Positions 1 through 5,999 of a DNA stretch of 8,079 nucleotides are shown piece after piece. Position numbers and translations under genes: made by a program. Below the pieces are notes generated by a model. That model saw only the letters and a program-made list of their open reading frames with translations, was not told where the DNA came from and searched no databases. This stretch comes from an uncultured Clostridia bacterium. Lineage in GTDB: Bacteria; Bacillota; Clostridia; Oscillospirales; Ruminococcaceae. Each line of letters starts with the position of its first letter. Positions within the stretch are counted from its first letter, which is position 1. The stretch is taken from assembly GCA_947175045.1 (NCBI GenBank), contig CAMWLH010000084.1, forward strand, positions 1-8,079, written 5' to 3'.

Positions 1-44
1 ACAAAGAAAAGACCACGAGAGTTTTTTCGTGATCTTCTCTTTGT
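1..44 (-). terminator. Long hairpin, probable intrinsic terminator
   Basis: On the minus strand this folds into an 18-bp stem with an 8-nt loop. The left arm is A/G-rich (ACAAAGAGAAGATCACGA) and the right arm is U-rich. The only two non-Watson-Crick positions are G-U wobbles when read as minus-strand RNA but mismatches on the plus strand, so the structure was probably selected as minus-strand RNA. It lies downstream of the truncated coupling-protein gene. The window ends at the base of the stem, so a following U-tract cannot be seen; the U-rich 3' arm is compatible with termination. It could instead be the end of a mobile element. Confidence 0.55.
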
Positions 45-85
45 TATAAGCAATGCCGTTAAAATGCGGGTTCAGCTTGGTATCT

Positions 86-760
86 TTAAATATGGTATAC
101 GTTTTGCCCCATGCTGGATACATCGCCGTCCGCCGAGATAATGGTCTTGGCGGTTATTTTTGCGAATTTTTCGGACTTCGCCTTGTATTCCAGCTTGCCC
201 TCGGTTTTGTATAAATCCATATACTTGTTCACAAGGTAGAGCATATTGTATCCACTGCTGCGTGTAGGATTTCGCAAGTCGATTACGGAAATCTTGTAAC
301 CGTAATATTTTTCGGCAATGGTAGCGGTGTTACGGTAGAGATCGCCCTTGCTGTCGGTGGTGACGAAAGACATTCCTGCAGCGCAGCAGTACTCGATGTT
401 CGGGTAGAGGAAGTTCGCGGTCTTGCCGACACCGGACGCGCCAATCATAAGCGTGTGGATATCCGCGTCATCGACAAGAGCGGTCATCAATCCGGCGTGA
501 TCCACGCAGCCAACAATCAGACCGTCCACGCTCGGGAGCTGCTCTCCATTGCGCCATAACCGCGGCGCGTAAGGGATTTGTTTGTATGTTCGAGTAACTT
601 CTCCCTTTGTGGCGAAACGCGCTGTACCGTGCTGTCCGTTTCCCACGGGCTTGTTGGGTATCCCCTTGAGGGAATAGTGATCGCCGATTGCGGCAATCAG
701 CGCAACTATAAGAAAAAAAGCTCCGCATAGGCAGAGCAGAAAAATTTGTGTTGTATTCAT
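86..760 (-). CDS. virD4: Truncated VirD4/TraG-type conjugative coupling protein (N-terminal third)
   Basis: Type IV coupling proteins are inner-membrane ATPases that pass the relaxosome to the conjugation channel. Of the 224 residues visible, 5-26 form one hydrophobic membrane segment. HGTARFA (44-50) is the usual motif after the membrane region, GASGVGKT (107-114) is the Walker A loop, DSKGD lies at 136-140, and NPTRSSGYN (164-172) is typical of Clostridia ICE versions. The start has a good ribosome site (AAAGGAC, 6 nt before ATG). Family members are roughly 600 residues long. This one ends just after SSMGQN with four unrelated residues, so the Walker B half is missing and the product cannot be a working motor. 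The break lies near base 101, beyond which the sequence no longer matches the family. The gene begins 42 nt after the LysR gene without an obvious terminator between them, so it may be read from the lysR promoter. A diverged copy of its first 20 codons lies at 5090-5149. Confidence 0.85.
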   Translation of the reverse strand: MNTTQIFLLCLCGAFFLIVALIAAIGDHYSLKGIPNKPVGNGQHGTARFATKGEVTRTYKQIPYAPRLWRNGEQLPSVDGLIVGCVDHAGLMTALVDDADIHTLMIGASGVGKTANFLYPNIEYCCAAGMSFVTTDSKGDLYRNTATIAEKYYGYKISVIDLRNPTRSSGYNMLYLVNKYMDLYKTEGKLEYKAKSEKFAKITAKTIISADGDVSSMGQNVYHI

Positions 761-802
761 AATCGTCCTTTCTTCAAGATAAAAGTTTATAGTGTATCGG
801 AT

Positions 803-1723
803 TTAACCGAATGTCGTCTTATATTCCTCTATATAACCTCTGAAATGCTCCAAATACCTCTCGGCGACAGCACTCAACGGCTGCTCCGCCACATGGATAT
901 ATCCTATTTCCATTACCTCGCTGCTTTTCAGCGGAATGGCGGTTATATCGGAACCGTTCAGATCACTGCTGAGAATACCCGAAGAAATGGTGTAGCCGTT
1001 TAAACCGATAAGTAAATTAAACAGCGTTGCGCGGTCGGACACGATAATGCTTTTCGGGCTTTCATCGGTGCTGTGCAGCTCCTCGGAAAAATAAAACGAA
1101 TTGTTCACACCCTGATCATAGGTAAGGCGCGGATATTTCATCAGGTCTTTCCGTGATACGCTCTTCTTTTTCGCGAGCGGATTGCTTCTGCTGACAAAAA
1201 CGTGCGGCTTTGCGGTAAATTGCGGAACGAATTCCAGATCGTTGTTTTTCAGAATATGCAGCAGCACTTCCCGATTGAAATTGCTTAAAAAAATTATCCC
1301 AAGCTCTGAGCGCTGTGTGCGGACGTCCTCAATGATATCGTTTGTTCGCAGCTCGCGCAGAGAAAACTCGTATTTATCCCGACCGTATTCCTTGACAAGC
1401 GACACAAACGCGTTGACCGCGAACGCATAATGCTGCGCCGACACCGCGAAAACTCTCTTTATCGGCTCTCCGTGCTTGTAGGTGTTTTCAAGGAGTTCCG
1501 CCTGCTCGACTACCTGTCTTGCGTAAGCAAGAAATTTCGTGCCCTCCTCGGAAAGGAGCACTCCCCGATTACTGCGGTGAAATATCGTAATGCCCATTTC
1601 CCGTTCTAGCTCCGATACGGCCTTTGACAAGCTTGGCTGTGCAATATACAGCTTCTGCGCCGCCATTGTTATGGAGCCGCAATTTACGATCTCCACCACA
1701 TATTTAAGCTGTTGTAAAGTCAT
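803..1723 (-). CDS. LysR-type regulator, MtaR/MetR-like (methionine regulon)
   Basis: LysR-family transcription factor of 306 residues, the normal family length. The N-terminal winged HTH (about 1-60) reads MTLQQLKYVVEI... AAQKLYIAQPSLSKAVSELE, and the rest is the effector-binding domain (about 90-295). The N-terminus resembles streptococcal MtaR/MetR regulators of methionine genes, and the gene lies just downstream of metE-metF. A MET-box is present before metE, so this protein is the obvious candidate to bind it. I chose ATG 1723 because it starts the conserved domain and has GGGAAG 8 nt upstream. A longer reading from 1798 would put the metF terminator inside the gene. The gene has its own promoter (1770-1798). 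The specific ligand is not visible; homocysteine or O-acetylhomoserine would be guesses from relatives. It could alternatively control cysteine genes (CmbR type), but the context favours methionine. Confidence 0.88.
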   Translation of the reverse strand: MTLQQLKYVVEIVNCGSITMAAQKLYIAQPSLSKAVSELEREMGITIFHRSNRGVLLSEEGTKFLAYARQVVEQAELLENTYKHGEPIKRVFAVSAQHYAFAVNAFVSLVKEYGRDKYEFSLRELRTNDIIEDVRTQRSELGIIFLSNFNREVLLHILKNNDLEFVPQFTAKPHVFVSRSNPLAKKKSVSRKDLMKYPRLTYDQGVNNSFYFSEELHSTDESPKSIIVSDRATLFNLLIGLNGYTISSGILSSDLNGSDITAIPLKSSEVMEIGYIHVAEQPLSAVAERYLEHFRGYIEEYKTTFG

Positions 1724-1739
1724 TTTCAACACTTCCCAT

Positions 1740-1767
1740 AAAAAATCAAGGGAGAAAACCTCCCTTG
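1740..1767 (-). terminator. Intrinsic terminator after metF
   Basis: Minus-strand RNA gives a perfect 8-bp stem CAAGGGAG/CTCCCTTG with loop GTTTT, followed by ATTTTTT. It lies 28 nt beyond the metF stop and just before the ribosome site of the LysR gene. It should end metE-metF transcripts and separate them from the regulator gene. The predicted lysR start falls inside the upstream arm (see the promoter entry). Confidence 0.8.
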
Positions 1768-1769
1768 TT

Positions 1770-1798
1770 ATTTTAGCATATCGGCGGATAATTTTCAA
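1770..1798 (-). promoter_or_regulatory. SigA-type promoter of the LysR gene
   Basis: TTGAAA (1798-1793), a 17-bp spacer, then TAAAAT (1775-1770) preceded by TGC, giving an extended -10. The -35 box overlaps the metF stop codon. The predicted start, about 1763, lies inside the left arm of the metF terminator. Transcripts from this promoter would therefore lack the first bases of the stem, while read-through transcripts from metF would carry all of it. No MET-box was seen here. Confidence 0.65.
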
Positions 1799-2667
1799 CC
1801 GGTTTTTACGGAAATCAAGCTGTAAACAGCATTATATATCCGCTCCGCTACATATGCGTTGTTCATTGTATAAAGATGTATCCCGTCAACTCCCTGTGAC
1901 AACAGGTCGACAATCTGATCAATGGCATAGGCTATTCCCGCGTCATACATGGCTGTGGGATTATCTCCATATTTTTCGATTACCTTTCGGAATTTCTCAG
2001 GCAGTTTTATGCCGCATAACTTTACCATACGAGTGATCTGCTTTGCGTTCACGACCGGCATTATTCCCGCTTCAACAGGCACGTTTATACCGATTTTACG
2101 AGCCTGTTCGAGGAAATCATAAAAATATCTGTTGTCAAGAAAAAGCTGCGTTATAAGCTGCGCCGCGCCGCTGTCAACCTTGTTTTTCAGATGTGTCAAG
2201 TCCTCCGAAAGGCTTTCCGCCTCGAAATGTTTTTCGGGATAGCAGGCGGTGATAATATTGAAATCATACCGCTCGCAAATAAATTCTATCAGTTCATTTG
2301 CGTGAGAAAAACGTCCGTTCGGCGCGGTATTCTCGGAAATATCTCCCCGAAGCGCAAGAATATTTTCGATGCCGTTAGCCTTTAATTTATCAAGAATATT
2401 AACGGCATCGTTTTCGCTGAGATAAACGCACGGCAGATGAGCGACGCTTTCAATTCCGTACTTGTTTTTTACATCGGACGCTATCTGCACCGTTTTTTCG
2501 CAGTTCGCTCCGCCGCCCGCTCCATATGTCACACTTACGCAGTCGGGGCGCAGTTTCGCAAGCTCCTCCAAGGTCTTGTAAATAACCGTTTCATCGGAGG
2601 TCGGCTTTGGAGGGAAAACCTCGAACGACAGCACCGTCCGATCACGGAAAAGCTCACTTGTTTTCAT
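1795..2667 (-). CDS. metF: 5,10-methylenetetrahydrofolate reductase
   Basis: Reduces 5,10-methylene-tetrahydrofolate to 5-methyl-tetrahydrofolate using FAD and a nicotinamide cofactor, in the cytoplasm. This supplies the methyl donor for MetE. It is 290 residues long, close to E. coli MetF (296). Visible family motifs are SFEVFPPK (14-21) with the conserved Glu16, VTYGAGG (46-52), ALRGD (105-109), ACYPEKH (141-147), the QLFLDN..YF stretch, and [10 protein letters not shown] in the later part of the barrel. The start codon lies inside the end of metE (14-nt overlap), with a strong ribosome site AAAGGAG 7 nt upstream within metE. The two genes should be translated together from one mRNA. A terminator follows. 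The gene looks intact. Confidence 0.96.
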   Translation of the reverse strand: MKTSELFRDRTVLSFEVFPPKPTSDETVIYKTLEELAKLRPDCVSVTYGAGGGANCEKTVQIASDVKNKYGIESVAHLPCVYLSENDAVNILDKLKANGIENILALRGDISENTAPNGRFSHANELIEFICERYDFNIITACYPEKHFEAESLSEDLTHLKNKVDSGAAQLITQLFLDNRYFYDFLEQARKIGINVPVEAGIMPVVNAKQITRMVKLCGIKLPEKFRKVIEKYGDNPTAMYDAGIAYAIDQIVDLLSQGVDGIHLYTMNNAYVAERIYNAVYSLISVKTG

Positions 2668-4927
2668 CGCGCAGCTCCTTTGCCGCGTTTACGAGATTTT
2701 CAAGGCTCGGAACGGTTTCCGCTTCTCCTCTTGTTTTCAGACCGCAGTCCGGATTTACCCAGAGCTTTTCGGCGGGTATTCTGTCAAGCATTTTGCGCAG
2801 AGCGGTTTTGATCTCGTCCTTTGAGGGAACTCTCGGAGAGTGGATATCATATACACCCGGGCCTACCTCCGTGCGGAAATCGTTCGCTTTCAGCACGTCG
2901 AGAATAGTCAGGTCGGAGCGGCTTGCTTCAAATGTGATAGCGTCGGCGTCCATATTGTCTATATCCGTGATAATATCGGCAAATTCGCTGTAACACATAT
3001 GTGTGTGAATTTGCGTTTCCGGCTTCACTCCGCTGTGGACGAGCCTGAACGCGGGAATTGCCCAATCAAGGTAATCGGATTTCCAATCGGATCTTCGCAG
3101 CGGGAGCTTCTCGCGCAATGCCGCTTCATCGACCTGAATTATCGAGATGCCGTTCGCTTCCAGATCTAAAACCTCATCACGAATTGCAAGCGCTATTTGC
3201 AACGCGCTTTCACGCAAAGAAATATCCTCGCGCGGGAACGACCAGTTGAGAATTGTAACAGGACCCGTGAGCATTCCCTTTACGGGCTTTTCGGTGCAGC
3301 TTTGAGCGAATTTCGACCACTTGACGGTCATCGGCTTTGCGCGGGAAATATCTCCCCAAACCACGGGCGGCTTAACGCAGCGCGTTCCGTAGGACTGCAC
3401 CCACGCCTTTTCGGTGAAGATATATCCATCCAGACATTCGCCGAAATATTCCACCATATCGTTGCGCTCAAATTCTCCGTGAACGAGAACGTCCAGACCG
3501 ATCTTCTCCTGCAATTCAATGCAGTCTTTGATCTTATTTTTCATGAACTCATCGTATTGCTGCTCGGAGATCGCGCCTTTTTTATAATCGGAACGCGCTT
3601 TGCGGACCTCGGCGGTCTGCGGGAATGAACCGATCGTTGTAGTAGGGAACAGCGGGAGAGCAAAGCGCTTTTTCTGTATTTTTTCACGCTCGGAAAATTC
3701 GGGCAAGCGTGTGTGATCCTTTTCGGAAAGCTCGTTCACACGGCTGCGGACAGCAGCGTTTTCTCCGCTGCGCCTCTCACTCATCAGCACGGAATTTGTC
3801 TTGTATTCGGGAGCGTCCTTTGGATTTTCCAGCGAGATGATCTTCTTTAGTTCCGCAAGCTCGCCGAGTTTTTCTTTCGCGAATGCAAAATGCTTTTTCA
3901 CGTCATTTGTGAGCTTTTCTTCGTTTTCAAGAGTGTACGGAACGTGCAACAGCGAGCAGGACGTATTCAGCACGATCTCGCCGCAGTTAAGCGTAATTTT
4001 TCCGATGATCTCAAGTGTTTTCGCGTAATTGTTGCGCCAGATGTTCTTACCGTTTACAACGCCCGCAAACAGAACCTTATCCTTCGGAAAACCTTTATGC
4101 AATACCAACTCGAGGGTTTTCTTTCCCTCGACAAAATCAAGTCCTACGCCGTCAAATGGGAGCTTGCAGATATCGGAATAGCAGTCGCGAACATCTCCGA
4201 AATATGTTTGCAGGAGAACCTTCAAATTTCCTTTGCTGCCGAGGATTATCTCATACAATCCAACAAACAGCTTTTTGTCCGATTCATCCATGTCCATAAC
4301 AAGGCAGGGTTCGTCAAGCTGTATCCATTCGGCGTTTTCGGCGGCAAATCTGCTTAATATCTCTGCATATGCTGCGGCGGTTTTCTCCGCGAAATCTTCC
4401 GCTTTTTTTGTTCCCGTAAAGCGCGACAGCTTCAAAAAAGTATACGCGCCGATGATCACGGGCTTGGTTGTGACGCCGTTTTGCTGCGCCTCGGCAAACA
4501 AGTCAAACGGTTTACTTCCGACAAGCTTTATATCCGTATCGTCGCAAAGCTCGGAAACCATATAATGATAGTTCGTATTGAACCATTTCTTCATCGCAAG
4601 AGCCTTTACGTCGCCCTTTTCGCCCTGATAGCCTCTTGCCGCCGCAAAATATGTATCAAGCTCGGACAAGCCGAGATCGGCATATCTTTCGGGCAAAGCG
4701 TTCAGCAGAACCGCCGTATCAAGCATTCTGTCATAAAAGGAAAAATCGTTTGACGGAATAAGATCAATGCCGCTTTTACGCTGAACTTCGAGGTTTTCAT
4801 AACGCAGTTTTTTCGCGGTTTCCCGCAGCTCCTCCGAGGATATTTCATCCTTAAAATACTTCTCGCTTGCGAATTTCAGTTCCCTCACCGAGCCTATTCT
4901 CGGGTATCCTGTAATTGATGTTTTCAT
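2654..4927 (-). CDS. metE: Cobalamin-independent methionine synthase
   Basis: Transfers the methyl group of 5-methyl-tetrahydropteroyl(oligo)glutamate to homocysteine to make methionine, without vitamin B12. It has 757 residues, the standard length for the two-barrel enzyme. The N-terminal barrel begins with [16 protein letters not shown] (5-20), and the C-terminal catalytic barrel starts near [10 protein letters not shown] (429-438). The zinc ligands are all present: His643 and Cys645 (HTHMCYSEF), Glu667 (TFEASR) and Cys728 (NPDCGLKTR), matching E. coli His641, Cys643, Glu665 and Cys726. The ATG has AAAGG 10 nt upstream. Its promoter carries a MET-box, and no S-box or T-box leader fits because the predicted leader is only about 22 nt. 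It is the first gene of a metE-metF operon and appears intact and functional. Confidence 0.97.
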   Translation of the reverse strand: MKTSITGYPRIGSVRELKFASEKYFKDEISSEELRETAKKLRYENLEVQRKSGIDLIPSNDFSFYDRMLDTAVLLNALPERYADLGLSELDTYFAAARGYQGEKGDVKALAMKKWFNTNYHYMVSELCDDTDIKLVGSKPFDLFAEAQQNGVTTKPVIIGAYTFLKLSRFTGTKKAEDFAEKTAAAYAEILSRFAAENAEWIQLDEPCLVMDMDESDKKLFVGLYEIILGSKGNLKVLLQTYFGDVRDCYSDICKLPFDGVGLDFVEGKKTLELVLHKGFPKDKVLFAGVVNGKNIWRNNYAKTLEIIGKITLNCGEIVLNTSCSLLHVPYTLENEEKLTNDVKKHFAFAKEKLGELAELKKIISLENPKDAPEYKTNSVLMSERRSGENAAVRSRVNELSEKDHTRLPEFSEREKIQKKRFALPLFPTTTIGSFPQTAEVRKARSDYKKGAISEQQYDEFMKNKIKDCIELQEKIGLDVLVHGEFERNDMVEYFGECLDGYIFTEKAWVQSYGTRCVKPPVVWGDISRAKPMTVKWSKFAQSCTEKPVKGMLTGPVTILNWSFPREDISLRESALQIALAIRDEVLDLEANGISIIQVDEAALREKLPLRRSDWKSDYLDWAIPAFRLVHSGVKPETQIHTHMCYSEFADIITDIDNMDADAITFEASRSDLTILDVLKANDFRTEVGPGVYDIHSPRVPSKDEIKTALRKMLDRIPAEKLWVNPDCGLKTRGEAETVPSLENLVNAAKELRDENK

Positions 4928-4955
4928 TTTTATGTTACCTTTCGTTTTTTCTTTT

Positions 4956-4986
4956 ATTATAGCACGACTCGTTTGTTATGTGGTAA
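4956..4986 (-). promoter_or_regulatory. metE promoter (extended -10, weak -35)
   Basis: TGCTATAAT (4964-4956) is a consensus extended -10. The best -35 candidate is TTACCA (4986-4981) with a long 19-bp spacer, so the -35 is weak, as expected for a promoter needing an activator. The predicted start is about 4949, leaving a leader of about 22 nt before the metE ATG. Confidence 0.6.
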
Positions 4987-5007
4987 CACTTGTTTTTTAT
5001 TGCCGGT

Positions 5008-5024
5008 CATAGCTATTAACTATA
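5008..5024 (-). promoter_or_regulatory. MET-box operator for the LysR/MtaR-type regulator
   Basis: Reads TATAGTTAATAGCTATG on the minus strand. As I recall it, the streptococcal MtaR/MetR box is TATAGTT-N3-AACTATA; 12 of the 14 defined positions match. It also contains the LysR-type T-N11-A palindrome (ATAG-N7-CTAT). It is centred about 67 bp upstream of the predicted metE start, the usual place for a LysR recognition site. A linked LysR gene supports it. The consensus is from memory, not from a search. Confidence 0.6.
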
Positions 5025-5080
5025 GCACCCTGCGTAATGCGGCTAATACAGCCTGTTTAAGCGCACCTTGCTAAAGCAAA

Positions 5081-5149
5081 TCAATATACCGCTGCTATAA
5101 CAAAAACTGCTCCGCATAAGCAGAGAAGAAAAATTTGTGATGTGTTCAT
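5081..5149 (-). pseudogene. Remnant of the 5' end of a virD4 coupling-protein gene
   Basis: Starts ATG 10 nt after the stop of the SLOG gene and reads MNTSQIFLLCLCGA..., then hits a TGA at codon 23. Its first 60 nt match the start of the coupling-protein gene at 760-701 at 51 of 60 positions. The proteins share MNT-QIFLLCLCGA with conservative changes after it. Homology stops near 5089, where sequence belonging to the metE upstream region begins. GAAAG lies at the same distance before both start codons. This marks the original SLOG-virD4 gene junction, now broken by the methionine module. Confidence 0.75.
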
Positions 5150-5159
5150 CTTGTTACTT

Positions 5160-5633
5160 TCATAATCTTAATATTTTTATGCCTTGCTGTTCGGCGTAAT
5201 TTACGGTGTAGAATGTTCCGCCGTGCTGCTCCCGCAGGTAGCAGATGAGATATGCGCTGTTATCGACCATATGTCGATTGCGGTCAAGCATACAACTGCT
5301 TGTGTACTGCTGCGACAGAATCCGTACCTTGTCCGCCTGATCAAGTATTTCGTAGTACCGGTTTTTCTGTTCATCGTTCCAACGCGATGACTGCTGCTCG
5401 GGCGGACAGGGGAGAACCATTACAAGTCTGATGTGCGGATAGTCCTCTTTCAGCTTCAGAACCGTTTCGGCTGCTAGTTGGTCGAATCCAAGAGCAGCCC
5501 CGCTCCCGAAAAACACTATCCCTTGTTCGATCAGCGATATTATCACCTTTTCAAGGTTTGCTTGCAGTTCCGTACAGTCCTGCGGCAACTTGCGATGTCC
5601 CGAGAAACACGCTACTTTTGATCTCTCAACCAT
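5160..5633 (-). CDS. SLOG-fold protein (DUF1273/YpsA-like)
   Basis: 157-residue Rossmann-like protein of the SLOG superfamily (nucleotide- or ligand-binding, related to YpsA and TIGR00725-type proteins). Visible features are ACFSGHRKL (8-16) at the first strand, GSGAALGFDQLAAE (43-56) as the glycine-rich loop with an acidic residue, MVDNSAYLI (122-130), and HGGTFYTVNYA (137-147) near the end. Relatives are common in Clostridia conjugative elements, but their exact role is not established. They may sense or process a nucleotide. The gene has a very strong ribosome site (AAAGGAGG, 8 nt before ATG) and an extended -10 promoter covered by two repressor operators. It was originally followed closely by virD4 (remnant at 5149). 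No membrane segment is visible. The family call is firm and the function is not. Confidence 0.8.
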   Translation of the reverse strand: MVERSKVACFSGHRKLPQDCTELQANLEKVIISLIEQGIVFFGSGAALGFDQLAAETVLKLKEDYPHIRLVMVLPCPPEQQSSRWNDEQKNRYYEILDQADKVRILSQQYTSSCMLDRNRHMVDNSAYLICYLREQHGGTFYTVNYAEQQGIKILRL

Positions 5634-5649
5634 AAAATATCCTCCTTTG

Positions 5650-5667
5650 TTAGTGACTTATCACTAT
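5650..5667. promoter_or_regulatory. Operator copy 1
   Basis: TTAGTGA-CTTA-TCACTAT: inverted repeat TAGTGA/TCACTA with a 4-bp spacer. It sits just downstream of, and touching, the -10 of the SLOG promoter, so a bound protein should block that promoter. Same motif as copies 2 and 3. Confidence 0.7.
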
Positions 5668-5674
5668 TATATCA
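5666..5674 (-). promoter_or_regulatory. Extended -10 of the SLOG gene promoter
   Basis: TGATATAAT on the minus strand is a full extended -10 with consensus hexamer. No good -35 is seen at 17 bp, where operator copy 2 lies instead. Repression by the adjacent Xre protein is the likely control. Confidence 0.55.
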
Positions 5675-5678
5675 TATT

Positions 5679-5696
5679 TTAGTGATATTTCACTAA
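5679..5696. promoter_or_regulatory. Operator copy 2 (best palindrome)
   Basis: TTAGTGA-TATT-TCACTAA, a perfect 7-bp inverted repeat with a 4-bp spacer. It lies where the -35 of the leftward SLOG promoter should be and overlaps the candidate -35 of the rightward repressor promoter, so it could control both. Its centre is 29 bp from copy 1. Confidence 0.75.
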
Positions 5697-5717
5697 TCTT
5701 TTTTCACAAAATATTAT
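5689..5717 (+). promoter_or_regulatory. Candidate promoter of the Xre repressor gene
   Basis: TTCACT (5689-5694), 17-bp spacer, TATTAT (5712-5717). The -35 matches the consensus at 4 of 6 positions and overlaps operator copy 2; copy 3 lies at the expected transcription start. This suggests autoregulation. The region is very AT-rich, so the exact boxes are uncertain. Confidence 0.4.
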
Positions 5718-5726
5718 AAACTATAT

Positions 5727-5744
5727 TTAGTGAAATATAACTAA
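5727..5744. promoter_or_regulatory. Operator copy 3 (one mismatch)
   Basis: TTAGTGA-AATA-TAACTAA: the same arms as copy 2 with one mismatch in the right arm. It lies just before the ribosome site of the repressor gene, downstream of its predicted -10. This is a natural place for a lower-affinity autorepression site. Its centre is 48 bp from copy 2. Confidence 0.65.
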
Positions 5745-5756
5745 GAGGAGAATTGT

Positions 5757-5999
5757 ATGGGAGTATACGAGGTTACGGTCAAGCGGATACGGGAGCTGTG
5801 CAAGGAGCGCGGCATTACGCCGAACGGTCTGTCATATGCCGCGGGCATATCCCAGTCCACGATTAAGAGCATACTGAACGGCGAAAGCGTCAACCCCGGA
5901 ATCGCCACGATCAAGAAAATCTGCGACGGTTTGGATATAACCATCGGCGAATTTTTCAACACCGAGGAGTTCAATTCGCTGGAGCAGGAATTGGAGTAG
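5757..5999 (+). CDS. Small Xre-family HTH repressor
   Basis: 80 residues, nearly all a Cro/CI-type HTH domain (about 7-65). The HTH helices lie around LSYAAGISQSTIKSILNGES (25-44), followed by TIKKICDGLDITIGEFF (51-67) and a short acidic tail. It is the only clear plus-strand gene here. The start has GAGGAG 6 nt upstream. It is transcribed away from the SLOG gene across three identical-type palindromes, so it most likely represses both the SLOG promoter and itself. It ends directly against the primase stop codon with no gap, and its probable terminator is embedded in the primase gene. Such regulators commonly control ICE or prophage functions; which genes beyond the neighbours it controls is not shown. 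Confidence 0.88.
   Translation: MGVYEVTVKRIRELCKERGITPNGLSYAAGISQSTIKSILNGESVNPGIATIKKICDGLDITIGEFFNTEEFNSLEQELE

Noticed and set aside
1724..1798. Upstream in-frame ATG at 1798 extending the LysR protein by 25 residues
   Set aside because: It would place the promoter -10 and terminator inside the coding region. The extra residues are not part of the LysR fold, and ATG 1723 has a ribosome site and the conserved N-terminus.
2437..4753. Many plus-strand open frames of 60-155 codons opposite metE and metF
   Set aside because: Both minus-strand genes are full-length and carry all expected motifs. The plus frames have no domains or ribosome sites and are shadows.
5068..5079. Short palindrome TTGCTAAAGCAA
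   Set aside because: Only 5 bp per arm with a 2-nt centre, no U-tract and no second copy. Not enough to call a terminator or operator.
4928..5080. S-box (SAM) or T-box riboswitch before metE
   Set aside because: The predicted leader is only about 22 nt. No T-box or S-box core was seen upstream, and the region instead holds a promoter and MET-box.
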